Shown: positions 1-11,119 of the stretch, in pieces
How the letters are laid out: each line of letters begins with the position of its first letter
Numbering within the stretch: the first letter of the stretch is position 1
From: Steinernema hermaphroditum
Taxonomy: Eukaryota; Nematoda; Chromadorea; Rhabditida; Steinernematidae
Direction of reading: 5' to 3'
DNA: 64,000 nt
Assembly: GCA_030435675.1 (NCBI GenBank)
Contig: CM059625.1
Location: forward strand, 10,044,001-10,108,000
Notes under the pieces: generated by a model
The model's input: only the letters and a program-made list of their open reading frames with translations
Told to the model about the DNA's origin: nothing
The model's database searches: none
Translations under genes and position numbers: made by a program

Positions 1-233
1 AAACATTTATTAAGTGTTTTAATAGGATATGCGTCTGGGAAGCAAGTTTAGAAGCTAAGAAACTAACCTAGTTATCGTCTTAAGGCGACTTCCAATAACC
101 CTTGTAACTGGAGTGAAGAATAGGCGCTTAAATTGAAGATGATAGCCTGTAAATCATGATATTCCACGAAAACGCATAGACCAAGAATGGAACACCGATA
201 ATTTTATATAACCATGCTGAGGATCAAACTTAC

Positions 234-382
234 CGGTCAACATTAAGTGATTCGCCATCGACTGTGTGCGAAATCAAACGTGATTCTTCGGAAGCAGACG
301 AGCCGTCCGTGGGGAACAGTTTGCAGCTGTATCCAAAGACCACCATCTCATCGCCTTCATCTGTTTTGTTCTTAGACTTCAT
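234..382 (-). CDS. swp-1: SWAP (suppressor-of-white-apricot) splicing regulator, first coding exon, partial
   Basis: The exon reads MKSKNKTDEGDEMVVFGYSC... and ends at a GT donor (complement of 232-233) after ...SLNVDR. The core VFGY-CKLF followed by a DR at the exon edge matches the N-terminal DRY_EERY region of SFSWAP proteins (VFGYACKLF ... IDRYDGR in human). These are nuclear SURP/RS-domain regulators of alternative splicing. The ATG directly follows a TTTGTAG acceptor, so this is probably a trans-spliced first exon with essentially no 5' UTR. The gene continues leftwards out of the window; SURP domains and RS tail are not visible. CLASRP, which carries a related N-terminal domain, is the alternative, but VFGYxCKLF is the SFSWAP form. 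Confidence 0.7.
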
Positions 383-810
383 CTACAAATCGAATCAAAG
401 AAATTTCTTAGGAAAATAACCTTTATAAATACCTGTGGTGAAGAACGGTCCTTCCAGTTTCGCTGTACTTTGTCACGCGGAGTCCGCATATCACACATGC
501 TTCAGCATCAAGCTGGAACTAAGCTTTTAATGGTGAAATGGCGCGAATGCAATGCTGCAAGCGATGCGCAGAAGCACTCTTCCTCCGACATTACGCATAA
601 AATTTATTACAGTTTTGCACCAGGCCTTCGAAACTTTTCACTGCGAGAAAGAAGCAGTAGCGCGAGAAAGAGAAATATTTGGCGGTCACCCAAGAGATTA
701 TTTCGAGAGGACCGCTTCTTGTTGCCTGTTGAATTTTCTGAAGCAGTTCCTTCGCTTCTTGTGACAAATAACGATCGGCAGAAACATAAAACACGCTCCT
801 GTGCGTACAG

Positions 811-1004
811 AAATTAAATTGGAATAAAAGCAAAGAAGTGAATTTGTTGTGCAAAGTTGAGGAACAAGTGCGGCGAAAATTGACCGAACATGAGAAGATC
901 ATCAATCCAGCTTGCCATCCGATTGTGCCGCATTTGATTCGACTGCGCACCCATTTGGATATAGCTTTCGAAGCACACGCGTCATTTTCCCATTTCGTTA
1001 TTAG
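811..1004 (+). CDS. possible coding exon of an unidentified gene
   Basis: An open frame between a CAG acceptor (808-810) and a GTATAA donor at 1005 gives a charged, non-repetitive peptide (...VEEQVRRKLTEHEKII...). A frame ending at a GTGACA donor near 763 (from about 470) could splice into it in phase. No family is recognised, there is no clear start or end, and shadow frames on the minus strand are also open. Treat it as a hint only. Confidence 0.2.
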
Positions 1005-1009
1005 GTATA

Positions 1010-2413
1010 ATGGAGAAGTTGCATTATTTTTGTTACTGTCTGGCTGGTTTATCCAACGCCCGTTGATCTTCCACTATGTACTGCGATGCAGTTGTGAAGA
1101 TAGTTGTTGGTCGTTGCTGATCATTTGAGGATAGCCATACACCATACATACTGTCGTGTTTTCGTTGATTTCACTGTGCTCCCTAGACTTTACAAGGACG
1201 ATATCAAAGGCACTACGTCGTGAGCATGTAGGGAAGCGGTTGTTTCTCAGGTGTTTTCATTTCTCGTCTTTGAGCTCTATTCATAGTCGTATCGCTAGGG
1301 GCTGCTCGCATTCTGATTAAGGGCAACTCGATAGACACCTTCGGTATCACTAGATGGATAGGTAGCGTCATCGCTGTGAATTCGACGGCTTGATGATATG
1401 TTCATTTACGAACCTCAGGCTTTATTTTCTTGCGCTACAGTATTCGGATCAGGAGGACATAGGTTTGTCATACTCGGTAATATGGAAGATAAGACTGCTG
1501 AATGTGCGAGTAGCTCTTCATAATCTCGATTTTGAGGCTATGTATTGTGCAGCGGACGTGTTAAACGAGACTTATCACATTCAGCTAACATATGTGTATA
1601 TGCAATGAGGAAACTTAGTGTATATACCATCTAACTGCAGTTGCGATCTAGGTTTCTGTATCAATGTAGGACTGATTGAGTGCTTTTTCGTCTCGAACAG
1701 GAGTCTTTCCTCATCGATTCGCATGTGTTGAAGCCCATAGTGATGACTACCCCCACTAGGAGGGGTCCGCGATGCCAGTTCGATTTGATCAGCGGCGAAA
1801 AATCGATAGATGCTACGCCTTTAGTCGGTGACCGAGACGTTGATGGCTGGCTACGTGTGTAATGTGTGCTATCCACGAACGTGTGTGCTGCGCGTGCGCT
1901 GCTGTGATTGGTTGGCTGCAATACACCGCTTTCGCTTCTGTACTGTTCGCCGAGGGACCGCCTTTCGAATTGGGATGAGCTCAAAGCACTATTTGTGCGG
2001 CAGTGTCGACAGTTGTACGGGAGTTGAGCGCCGAGCGCCCCTTCTCTCCCTCTCTCGACCAGGCGGACCCAGCAGAAAGTGTTTAACTTCCCTTCCCCAC
2101 CCACTGTTCCTGTGTTGTATCGTCGCCTTCGTCAGTCAGCAAACCCTATTCACCAGGTCTTCCACGTGGACTCTTCTTCTACTCTAAGAGTGATGTAGGA
2201 ACGGGCAAACGGTTTTCACGTTGATCTGCAGAAAGACTTAGTACCTCTGAGATCATTGTGAAAGCTAGTTGCCCCTTTTTGCAGTTCGATGATAGTTCAC
2301 GGATAACGGAACACCTTGTAGAGTAGTTTGTGCTTGAAATGCAGGAAAATAAATTGCGACTAAATACCGTGGACAGTGATTTGCTTATCGGCGTTGCTTA
2401 TTCATGATTTCAG
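1010..2413. other. no supported gene; upstream region of the RMND5 gene
   Basis: Several open frames of 60-150 codons occur on both strands, but none has convincing splice structure or recognisable motifs. A GC-richer stretch lies at about 1740-2150. The end of this region (TTTCAG at 2408-2413) is the likely trans-splice acceptor of the next gene. Confidence 0.5.
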
Positions 2414-2419
2414 GCTAAT

Positions 2420-4092
2420 ATGTCGGAACCAGTTTTTAAATACTTGGATTCCGCCATTACTCAACTGCGAGATATTAGAAGCAAGTGGCCTGATCGAATC
2501 GATCAACAGATTAAGAGGATTGAGCTTCTTTACAATGAGTTGCTTTTGGACAACACGGTGGAAGACCCGGAACAAGCCGAGCCAGAACTGAGTGTTACTG
2601 GCCAGTACCTTTTTGAAAACGTCCTTTCCGAAACAAAAACTTTACTGGACGAGCTTTCGAGCGAGCACAAACAGGTTCCGTCTTCAAAGAAAACCGTCTT
2701 GAGCGGTGACCATCTTTTAGGTGCATAGTAGTATTTCTCGATGCGGTAAAGAGATCGAACGCAACTTCCATGCTGATATGTGCGGCATTATTAGGAACCA
2801 GAAAGACATTGAGGATGACCCTGACAACAGGGCACGAGTAAACAAACTTATCTTCGACTACTTGAACAGCGTTGGCAAAGTGGATGTGGCGGAGTGTCTT
2901 CGGAAGGTACATCATCGCTCCAGTCAGCTATATCACAATTACAGGAAGCGAACGTGCAACCTGGAGACGAGTTAAATGCTGAGGAAGTACGTGGCGTTAT
3001 GGAAGCCTACCGAAAAGGCGATTTTTTGCATTCAATTCACTGGATCGAAGCCAAATTTCCGAAGGAGCTTGACTTGCTTTTTGAATTACACCAGCAGCAT
3101 GCCATTCAACTTCTTGCTGCCGGTATTCGGAATTTCAACCTCTTTTGTGACATACTTTCCATTCACAGGCAAAAAGTCCGAAGCTCTTCACTATCTTCGG
3201 TCTCAAATGAGTGACTTTAACTCACAGTTCGGACAAAGGCTTGCCTTTTTGTCAGGTGCAATCGTGAGTCCAAGCGATCATCCGCGGTATGCAATTCTCC
3301 GCCAGAAGTCACTCAACTTACAAGTGGAGCACACTCTTGCCAGACTCCTTTCCGGCACTTTCAGTCATCTGAGTGAAATGTAGGTTTGGACACTTCTTGA
3401 AGAGTGAAAGTGCGGTTCTGTCACTCAAAGCGCTCTTATCAGTTTTGGTTATTTCCATGCGCACAGCGAAGAAGACGCTGTAATCGAAACGGCGGTGGTG
3501 GTGCAATTCCAGCTAGCGTTGTCTAACGGTCATGAATAACCGTCGTCGATTACACCTGGTCGATCGATAGCGTTTTTGCGGTGTTCGTCGCAGCGAGCCG
3601 TAAACTCTGTTGTCTGCGATGTGAGGATTAGTTGTGCTGAGGTTCCCATGGAAAGAGCGAAAAACCACTCTAATCTAAGCACTACCACGAGAGAGCGACA
3701 AAAACAGTGAAACTAGTACTGTTTAGCCTTGATACGGGAATTCGAACAGTTCCTTCTCTAATTCGACTGCGACAAATGATGGCCGCTCGGCAAGAGCAAC
3801 TCTTCTTCGCCGACGAACTGCCCATCGAAATTCCAATTGAAAAACACGTACACTCAACGTTTACATGTCCCATCCTGAAAATTCAAAGCACCGATAATAA
3901 TCCTCCCATGCGACTGGCTTGCGGACACGTTATCAGCCGAGATGCATTGAACAAATTGGCTCAAAACAGTCGGTGAGAGACAACCACTCTCTATGGTTAA
4001 ATGGACAGTAAACTTTCAGACAAATACGCCTTAAGTGTCCTTACTGCCCGATGGAATCGTCAGCTTCGGACGCAAAGAGGGTTTACTTCTAA
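2420..4092 (+). CDS. RMND5: RMND5-type RING subunit of the CTLH/GID E3 ubiquitin ligase
   Basis: Six exons (2420-2674, 2721-2906, 2945-3122, 3169-3372, 3708-3972, 4020-4092) give 386 aa, against about 391 in human RMND5A. The order matches the family: HSSISRCGKEIERNF near residue 86, LisH/CTLH helical region, then ADELPIEIPIEK, CPIL, the CGH-ISRDALNK segment and LKCPYCPME near the C-terminus, which form the degenerate RING-like domain. RMND5 pairs with MAEA as the catalytic core of the CTLH complex. The start is the first ATG after a TTTCAG acceptor 6 nt upstream. Exon 4 to 5 uses a GTGAAA donor at 3373 and a 335 nt intron; this is the least certain junction, chosen because it alone keeps frame and alignment. 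Confidence 0.88.
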
Positions 4093-4337
4093 TCGATAGT
4101 AGAAGCTTAATTCTGTAAAAATTTCTGTGTACCTACTGTATTCTTCATTATGTATAAATTGCGCATAAAATTAACTCCTACAAGAAATAGAAGTTGCGTT
4201 CATGTGTACTGGAATGTGTAGTCTCGTCCGGACAAACTAGTCGACGTCCACAGACATTTCTCATTGGATTGACCTTTGTCGTCATAGGACGACAAAGAGG
4301 TTTCCACCTTGCGTCGTTCATCGCACTGTCATTTAAT

Positions 4338-5437
4338 ATGGCTTTCGCTAATCGCGCGGCGATTGATTTGTACGAACGGGAAAGGTCAGCAACGCCGGTA
4401 GTGTCTCAAAAAAGCACACAGTCGATGTGGCTCACCGCGTGGGAAAGAATGGAAACCGAAAGAGTGGCCAAGCGCTGAACAAACACAGCTAACGCGTTTG
4501 CCGCAGATTATTTGTCGATCTTCATCCGTTTCGTCCCATTAGACCTGTCGGTTGGACCTTTCGGGTTAGCCTTTTCGAATATTGTTTGCATTCCTATCGC
4601 TGCGCAGAGCTGGCCGAATTCCGGCCACCGTCGACAGATGGTCGCCGTTTCCCGCACATAACACGAGAGTTCTTGGTGCCCAACGTTCGAACACTTAACC
4701 AAACCCACATGGCACTACTGTACGTATTTCTATTTGATTCTGAAACCATTATAGAAATCGTTTCCTGCCTTTTCATGCATGACTCATTTCACACGAAATG
4801 CTCCTCCAAACTTCCATTGTTCCTCGTGTCAGCTCTGCCAGCAACCAATTCGCAAGATACATTCGCTGAGATTGTATTACAACTCAGACGCCGACAAATC
4901 AAACGTCCGCTTTACTGTGATTATCAATCATCACACACATGAAGTATATGCTGTAGATGACCTTCACTGCGATCAGTGCAACTATGTCAAGTGGTTCGCC
5001 AATTTACAATACCGCATTGTCAACAGTGAAAAACCTTTGTTGATGTGAGCCCGTTTTGCTTTGCAAATCACGATTTCCTTCCATCGAACTTGGATTCTAT
5101 CAAAAATTTCAAAATCGTGAGGGAATGTGTCGCACTCGACAAAAACAAATTGGTGCCAAGGTAACGTGCGTGGCGGTCGATACACTTTGCCTTGACCTAT
5201 CGCCCTTCGCGAGATCGGAGTATTGCTTTTGGTTTCTCAGCGAGTTCCATGTGCAAAGCCGAAAATCATCGTATTTCGGTTTTTGGTTGAACGTTATGTG
5301 GACGGGTTACTGTATAAACAACTAACAGTGGGTAAACAGATTTCACCATTTGTTATGGGGAACAGGTCTACAAAGTTCTCTAACCATCATCCGCAATTAG
5401 AGTTGCTTTTGCTCGACAATTTATCAAAAACGAGATA
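4338..5437 (+). CDS. unidentified multi-exon gene, possible PR/SET-like domain
   Basis: At least four coding blocks are visible: MAFANRAAIDLYERERS... from 4338; a block from the CCGCAG acceptor at about 4506 (LFVDLHPFRPIRPVGW...) to about 4720; a block after the GTCAG acceptor near 4832 (LRLYYNSDADKSNVRF... EVYAVDDLHCDQCNYVKWFA); and a last block after TTTCTCAG at about 5240 ending at TAA near 5437. The third block loosely resembles a PR/SET core (hydrophobic strand, acidic turn, then Asn and a W/Y-rich strand), but I cannot align it with confidence and the joins around 5030-5060 do not close. An AATAAA follows at 5441. Coding status is likely; function is unknown. Confidence 0.4.
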
Positions 5438-5440
5438 AGT

Positions 5441-5446
5441 AATAAA
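5441..5446 (+). terminator. poly(A) signal AATAAA of the upstream plus-strand gene
   Basis: A canonical AATAAA lies just after the last stop of the unidentified gene ending near 5437. Confidence 0.5.
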
Positions 5447-5465
5447 TGCATTTCCAGTATAGAAG

Positions 5466-5471
5466 TTTATT
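5466..5471 (-). terminator. poly(A) signal AATAAA of the arylsulfatase gene
   Basis: A canonical AATAAA on the minus strand lies 106 nt past the sulfatase stop codon and only 19 bp from the opposing signal at 5441-5446. Confidence 0.7.
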
Positions 5472-5576
5472 GAGACAAGTGCAAGTCCTTGACTCAGAGT
5501 TTGCGATCGCCGCTGTGAGTGAGACCGACGCTATCGATTGGAAATCACGTACACGGTCTTTTTTCTGGCACCCCTG

Positions 5577-7853
5577 CTAGCACCAATAGCTTCCAAACGC
5601 TCCGTTGTGAAACGTTGGATCAGCTCGCGGGTCGAGCGGAAGTCTGATTGATCTGCGGCCCATTCTTCTCAAAGCCATTATCTTTCGGGCCATTTGTCTT
5701 GCAAGGACAAAGTTTTGTCGACTTACATCACGCCGCTCCGCCGGATCCACTAAAAACGAGAAGAAATTGTTTACGAACTCTTTAGCGCAGCCCACCGCTC
5801 AATCTGAATAATCTTGTATGGTCGGTGGCGAAATGAAAGTTTTTATCGGCGTTTCCCATGATCAGCTTGAATTCACCCTGACTGCAAGGGCTCAGTAGGT
5901 AACGCCCTGAAAGACAGGCTCACCGAATTGCCGAACCATGGTCGGCGATGTTGTACACAAACTGAAACCTTCGAAGGGCACCCTTTCCTGAGCGAATCAT
6001 ATCCCATTGGTTGATGCCGTCGCCTTTCAAAAATAATTCTTGAATAACAATGTGTCAGTGAATACCGTATGTTTGCGCCTGGCTGCCAGCAATTCCTAAT
6101 ATCGTAGCATGCCAATCGACAACATGAAACAAGCTGATCACATGAGGTAGCTGCGTTGGTGTCCTTGATTTGCTTACTCGTTTCTCACGGCAAATTGTCG
6201 AATGTACTTTGGGGAATGAACAAAGGTGTTTGTTTTCGTTCCACCCTCCCACAGTGAATCTTTCTCGCCGCGCAGTGGAGCGTTTGAGGCCCCGAAATCG
6301 GTCGCACCTCCATTCTAAATTACTGAATTAGTGCGTTGAAAAACAAAAACAACTTATTCGACTCACGTCGCTGCTAAAAATGATGACAGTGTTTTCGTAC
6401 AATCCCCTTCTCTTCAGCTCACGGACAACTCTCTCAATGGCTTCGTCCATTGCTGCGAGTACCGCTAAAATGGAAAAGTGGAGCTCCAGACGCAGAACTC
6501 AAATTAAACCGCAGTATTTACGACGCATCGGGTGGCGAATGTGGGAGCATTTATTTTCGTAAAACATTGGGGCCTAAAATTGATTCTTATTCAGCTCTGT
6601 ATGAGGCGTTGAAGTTCACGCATATTTCATGTTAGATACTTGCATGTTAGATAAGTTACGAAACGTCGAATATCTCACGAAGATTTAGACATGTAATTGC
6701 ATATAATTAGTTGTTGAGTTGCACTAGCAAGAACGTTTTAATCATTACCAATGGTAGAAAGCAAAATTATGGAGTGCTAAGCATTTTAGACTAAGCTGAG
6801 TGTCATTAAACATTGCACTATATTTAACCATGGACTCTGATGTGCAAAATCTCGGTAAACCAAGATAGTGTAGATGTGAGCGCACGGATTTTGTTAACTC
6901 TTGGTTAACTCTGACTAACCTGGAGTGGAGCATGAACGGATTGAAATGAAAGGAACAGAAAGAACGGGATCCTGACGTTGTGGTGAGCAATCAAATTGAT
7001 CGCTTCGTCGGCAAAAAGGTTCTGCGCGCGAAATTAAACACTACAAGAAAAGGCATTTACGGTGGAATAGACGCCTTGTTTCGTAAAGTCAGCAGCGCTT
7101 TGGCCTCCATTGATTTCCATGAAAAGATCCAAACCGCCAACCATCGTATTTCTGTGTCTGTCGAACTGATCTATAACTACATGCTCCTTTCATGAGCCTT
7201 CAAATCTTACAGACCCGCACTGTGGTTGAAGTATCCAGCTTGAGGTCCGTAATACCCGTAAAAATAGTCGAATCCGCGCGCCGTAGGAAGGAACTCACGA
7301 CGACAATATCCCAGATGCCATTTTCCAACCAGATAAGTGAAATATCCCATCCGTTTCAAATGCGATGGTAAGAAAGGAAATTCCAATGGCACTCCAGATG
7401 GCTCTAAGTAGAGAAAAACGCCTGACTGCAGACAAGTAGAAATGTAATCTAGATATGAAACGCTTCCTACTTGTGTTCCAGTGCGGAATGGGTAATATCC
7501 AGTCATCAGTGCGGATCGCGTACTGTTAAGCACTCTGTTACTTTCAAGATCTTTTTGAGATACTTACGGTGTGCACAATTGGTTTACGTATGAATTTGAA
7601 AGTTGTACCGTATTACGACTAAAAGCAAGCGATCGAAGAAATGGTGTTCTTAGGCTGCAATTACTGGTTGTATTTCGTGATAAAACTTATTAAAAACAGG
7701 GTGCATCTTCTGGTGTGCCACAGTTCCGACTTGCCTATGATCGTGCCAGTCGACGTCGTTAAATCCGAGATCATCAGCAAAAATTAGGAGTATGTTAGGG
7801 CCGGCCGCCGTTGCTCGTCCGCAAAAAGCCAAAGATAACAACAAGTAGAACAT
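5577..7853 (-). CDS. secreted/lysosomal arylsulfatase, ARSB/ARSI-like
   Basis: Thirteen exons close in frame to 465 aa: 7735-7853, 7568-7654, 7471-7522, 7211-7425, 7061-7151, 6920-7021, 6510-6573, 6367-6464, 6189-6314, 6066-6150, 5924-6023, 5796-5881, 5577-5749. A signal peptide (residues 1-17) precedes [12 protein letters not shown] (metal-binding DD at 27-28). The formylglycine motif C67-T-P-T-R71 is split by a 45 nt intron. Further active-site segments are present: [22 protein letters not shown] and [13 protein letters not shown]. This is the group that removes sulfate esters from glycosaminoglycans or related substrates; the substrate cannot be told. The ATG directly follows a TTAGCAG acceptor. 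Intron 1 (7655-7734) has a GC donor. Confidence 0.93.
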
Positions 7854-9110
7854 CTGCTAACAAGGTGAGAAGGATCAAGTACAATTGAAAGCGAGCGTCG
7901 TAGACAACGTCCGTTCGAACCTGTTTGGGTGAAAGTCAAGAAGGTGCGTCGTAAGGCGGAGGAAGACGAGGTGTGCTTGATGTAGAAGAAGCAGGCATTC
8001 AACAGTGCTTTTTAAGTGGGTTACCGCCGATATGTGTCACTGTCACGAATAAGCGACGTGTTTAGTGACTCGTTGCGCAAGAAAGTGCGCCGATTGTTTT
8101 TGTTTCCGTCAGCGAGTTATGAGGCAAGAACTGCAGGCCCCTGAACCGTGACTGTCTGACTCGGTCCATACTTATAGTTCCGGTTTGTCCGTCCCAATTG
8201 AATGGCATATTCCACTGGGAATAATTTGAAGTACTGGCCTTTACATAGGAAAACATAACGTGTACCTTTTGTTTTTTTGACATATTCCTTTTTCCCATTT
8301 TGTTTCAACAAAAGGCTCTGTTTTGAGTGAAAATAACACAATATCGGCTAATGTACAAAAGCATAGATTGTGGTGATTTTTACTGAAAAAAAGTGTGCAC
8401 AGGAACTTAAAATTCTTGGAATGGACAGTTGGGAGTAACCTTCCACAACTACTGATTTTCTACTAGTGAGTCTTCGGCTTTGACTGCCTTTTGCACACTA
8501 TCAAAAGGAAATGTGCAATTACGTGCAAGAGTATAATCTTTCAAGTTTCGCGCTATGTTGCTTGCTTCACGTCCTCTGAGTGCGACAACCTTGTCATCAG
8601 CATATGCGAATTGGCAATTGAAATCGGCCTCATCGCTCGGAACATCTATTCAACGCATTTCGTTGAATTGAGAACGCTTGTCACTCACACAAACTGGAGC
8701 TGAACAGATGTATTTTAGACATTATATGTTGAAAACTGCCTACTTAAATCAAATTGCAACACGTTGAGCTGTTTTTATGTTTTGGAATGTTCGCTTTACA
8801 ACCATTTATTGTTAAGCTTATTACATAATGAACAAAGAAGAAAGAGGTTTGTGCTATCAGCGCTTTGACCTTGTTTACATGTTATTACCGTTAAAGTGCT
8901 TCGTTTCACGTGCAGAGACACTTTCTTTTGTTCCGAATAATGTTGTACTGTACTGGGCACTGAGCGTGAAACCAGGTAATTAGGGCGATGAAAGGACATG
9001 ACAATGTTCTCTACTATACTCCTACACCTTCAGCGCTTTATTTAATTCATGTAATTAGCGTACAAACACGGAAATTGGAGAAAATCCACCAAAGGGGAGC
9101 CTCATCTCGA
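7854..9110. other. intergenic, nothing recognised
   Basis: Short open frames of under 80 codons occur on both strands (e.g. around 8062-8341 minus) with no splice support or family resemblance. Confidence 0.6.
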
Positions 9111-9135
9111 AGGCGGGGCCAGCTCATGGAGCGCA

Positions 9136-9142
9136 TATAAAA
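9136..9142 (+). promoter_or_regulatory. TATA box
   Basis: TATAAAA lies in a GC-richer context, 79 bp before the ATG at 9221 of the small secreted peptide gene. Nematode trans-spliced genes usually lack a clear TATA box, so this fits a conventional, strongly expressed promoter. Confidence 0.5.
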
Positions 9143-9220
9143 TGGGTAAGCCGAACCAACGGCATCGCTGAAGCTTTAGGCACTTTCAAACGCCACCCTG
9201 GTAGCGACATATTCAGAAGC

Positions 9221-9715
9221 ATGCTGTACTGGTCAGTCGGTAGCCGTTCGTTTTTCATCTTGGCCCTTATGGTGGTACTGTACTGTACCGTAGCGACGGC
9301 CATTCCAACCAGCAATGCGCAGCCCGCATTTATACAGCAGCTTATCAAGCAGATCAGTCATTCCAAGTAAGTGATTAGAAATTCCGCGTTTCATTATCCT
9401 TCTTCTTAATTATTCGCCGAGCGTCGGGAGTTAGAGGAACTAGTTTGCAATTCCCAAAAGTCATAAAACAACATTCCTATTGCAGGGAGGTTTTTTTTGT
9501 GTTGTAATTACGTGGTTACTCTCCTTTGCTATTCAGGTTTCATGACCATGTTAGGGTTCCTACCGTATACTTGCAAAACTACTGAATAAGAAATGACTTT
9601 TTCTTGCAGAAAATCGCTGGACTTCGGAGCTGACGCAGAGTACCGTGATGACACATTCACCGGCTACGGTTATCCCGGAAGAGTGAGCTACTTCATTCCT
9701 ATGAACGTCTATTGA
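9221..9715 (+). CDS. small secreted peptide precursor, candidate neuropeptide-like
   Basis: Two exons (9221-9366 and 9610-9715) joined across a 243 nt intron give 83 aa. Residues 1-27 form a strong signal peptide (SFFILALMVVLYCTVATA), and a predicted mature region starts at about IPTSNAQPAF. A dibasic KK sits at the exon junction (residues 49-50), followed by SLDFGADAEYRDDTFTGYGY and a PGR that could give an amidated C-terminus, then VSYFIPMNVY. Size, signal, dibasic site and GR fit a neuropeptide-like or peptide-hormone precursor, but I do not recognise the peptide. A non-neuropeptide secreted protein remains possible. Confidence 0.6.
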
Positions 9716-10077
9716 TAAAGCTGCAAGTGGCGAATAACAGTCGCACGGCGTGGACATGTAATTAATTCTTAGCTTTACCAAGGTTTTGTATTGTGCAACA
9801 ATGAGTTGATTCATCGATCTCATAATTAAAATCTCCTAATTGTTTGGCGAGTGCCTCGAGATGCATAACACCGTGTTGTCGGATTGGGTTCTAACGTGAA
9901 GGCTGAAAAAATGACGGGTGAAGATTGTGACACCAGTGGAGGAAGTGGGATCTACAGTGTGTTTGCACTGGACGTCGAGAAGGATGACGGTATACAGGGC
10001 CTCGAAGTGCCGACCAAGACAAACAGTCGTCTGTTCGTTTGCGCAGGTCGTCTATCGATCCTCAATCATAGGATGGG

Positions 10078-11115
10078 ATGCCTGTATGTGCCCAAAAAAT
10101 TTGTTTTGTGGCACTGATAGTATTGGAGTTCGGCATTCTCATTAACGCCCTTCTCGGATATCTCAACTTGAATGACATCAGCGCTATTTTTGGCCCTGTG
10201 CCGGTCAAATGGATTACCGCAACTGCATTTGTGACATCACTTCTATGCCTTGCAACCCTTTGTGCTATGATCCGATCTAAAAACGATCTAGAATCGAAGA
10301 CTCCGAGGAGCTTTTGGGTATTAAAATGATTCGAGTGATTAATTTGTTATAGTATAACCTTTCAGATTTGTTCGTTATGTCTTTTCTGTTCATTCGTTTC
10401 GTTTATGGTTACCGAGTTCTCAATAGCTACATTGGTCGAAGTCAATTCTCTTGAGTCTGATCATATGAAAAACGTCTTTTTGGAAACATACGGCAACAAA
10501 CTGTTCCCAGCAGAAACCGACGCAATTGATTTGATTCATACAAAAGTAGGAAAGCAAAATTCTGGCACCACACATAAGCTCGTCTTCAGTTTTCTTGTTG
10601 TGGTGTGGGTACGACGAATCCTATCAGCTTCTGGAGAGAATCCCGATGGTTTTGGCGGCAGACGACCTATCCGCTTCAACGATTTCCTCGCAGCTGTTGC
10701 GTAAACCGTGAGGACACGGAACTCATTCGGTGAGACTTGAAACACAACAACTGGCCGTCTACGTGTCAGATTCAGATTATGCTCTTCTGTCAAGTCTCCG
10801 TTCTGTGATTGGATAAACGACCCTGAGGCGGAAGACCTGTGCTCAGGTAACATTGTATTACCACGAGGAATACAATGGGATCAGATGATACAGCACAGAG
10901 TAAGTATAACTGAGTGCATATTTCATCCGGCAATGCGCTTTAGGATTGCTTTCCTCTAGTCACGACGTATGCGCTCACCTACGCAACACGATCGTTGGTC
11001 CTGAACGCCTTAAATGCGTTAAGTTACTTCGTTTTATTTGTTTCTTTTCTTAGGCGTCGTGATTGTTCATTGGACTATAGTGACGCGCTTCATCAGCTGC
11101 CTTCAGTGGTGGTAA
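10078..11115 (+). CDS. tetraspanin
   Basis: Five exons (10078-10317, 10366-10545, 10590-10729, 10770-10846, 11054-11115) give 232 aa, typical for the family. The N-terminus MPVCAQK has a juxtamembrane Cys and leads into TM1 (ICFVALIVLEFGILINALLG). TM2 lies near residues 44-66 and TM3 near 81-104. The large extracellular loop carries the diagnostic CCG at 143-145, a second CC at 176-177 and further cysteines in SVKSPFCDW. TM4 is short (VVIVHWTIVTRF). Tetraspanins organise membrane microdomains with integrins, proteases and receptors. The start is the second ATG after a TTTGCGCAG acceptor at 10046; an out-of-frame ATG at 10073 precedes it. Confidence 0.85.
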
Positions 11116-11119
11116 TAAA
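11114..11119 (+). terminator. poly(A) signal AATAAA overlapping the tetraspanin stop codon
   Basis: AATAAA begins at the second base of the TAA stop (11113-11115). A second AATAAA lies about 38 bp downstream and may be the one used. Confidence 0.45.

Noticed and set aside
7207..7533. Apparent sulfatase without its catalytic cysteine (L-N-S-T-R)
   Set aside because: Artefact of reading through a 45 nt intron; the spliced frame restores C-T-P-T-R.
9911..10071. An upstream first exon for the tetraspanin (frame MTGEDCDTSGG...)
   Set aside because: It cannot be joined in phase to the TM1 exon, whereas MPVCAQK...TM1 is a normal tetraspanin N-terminus.
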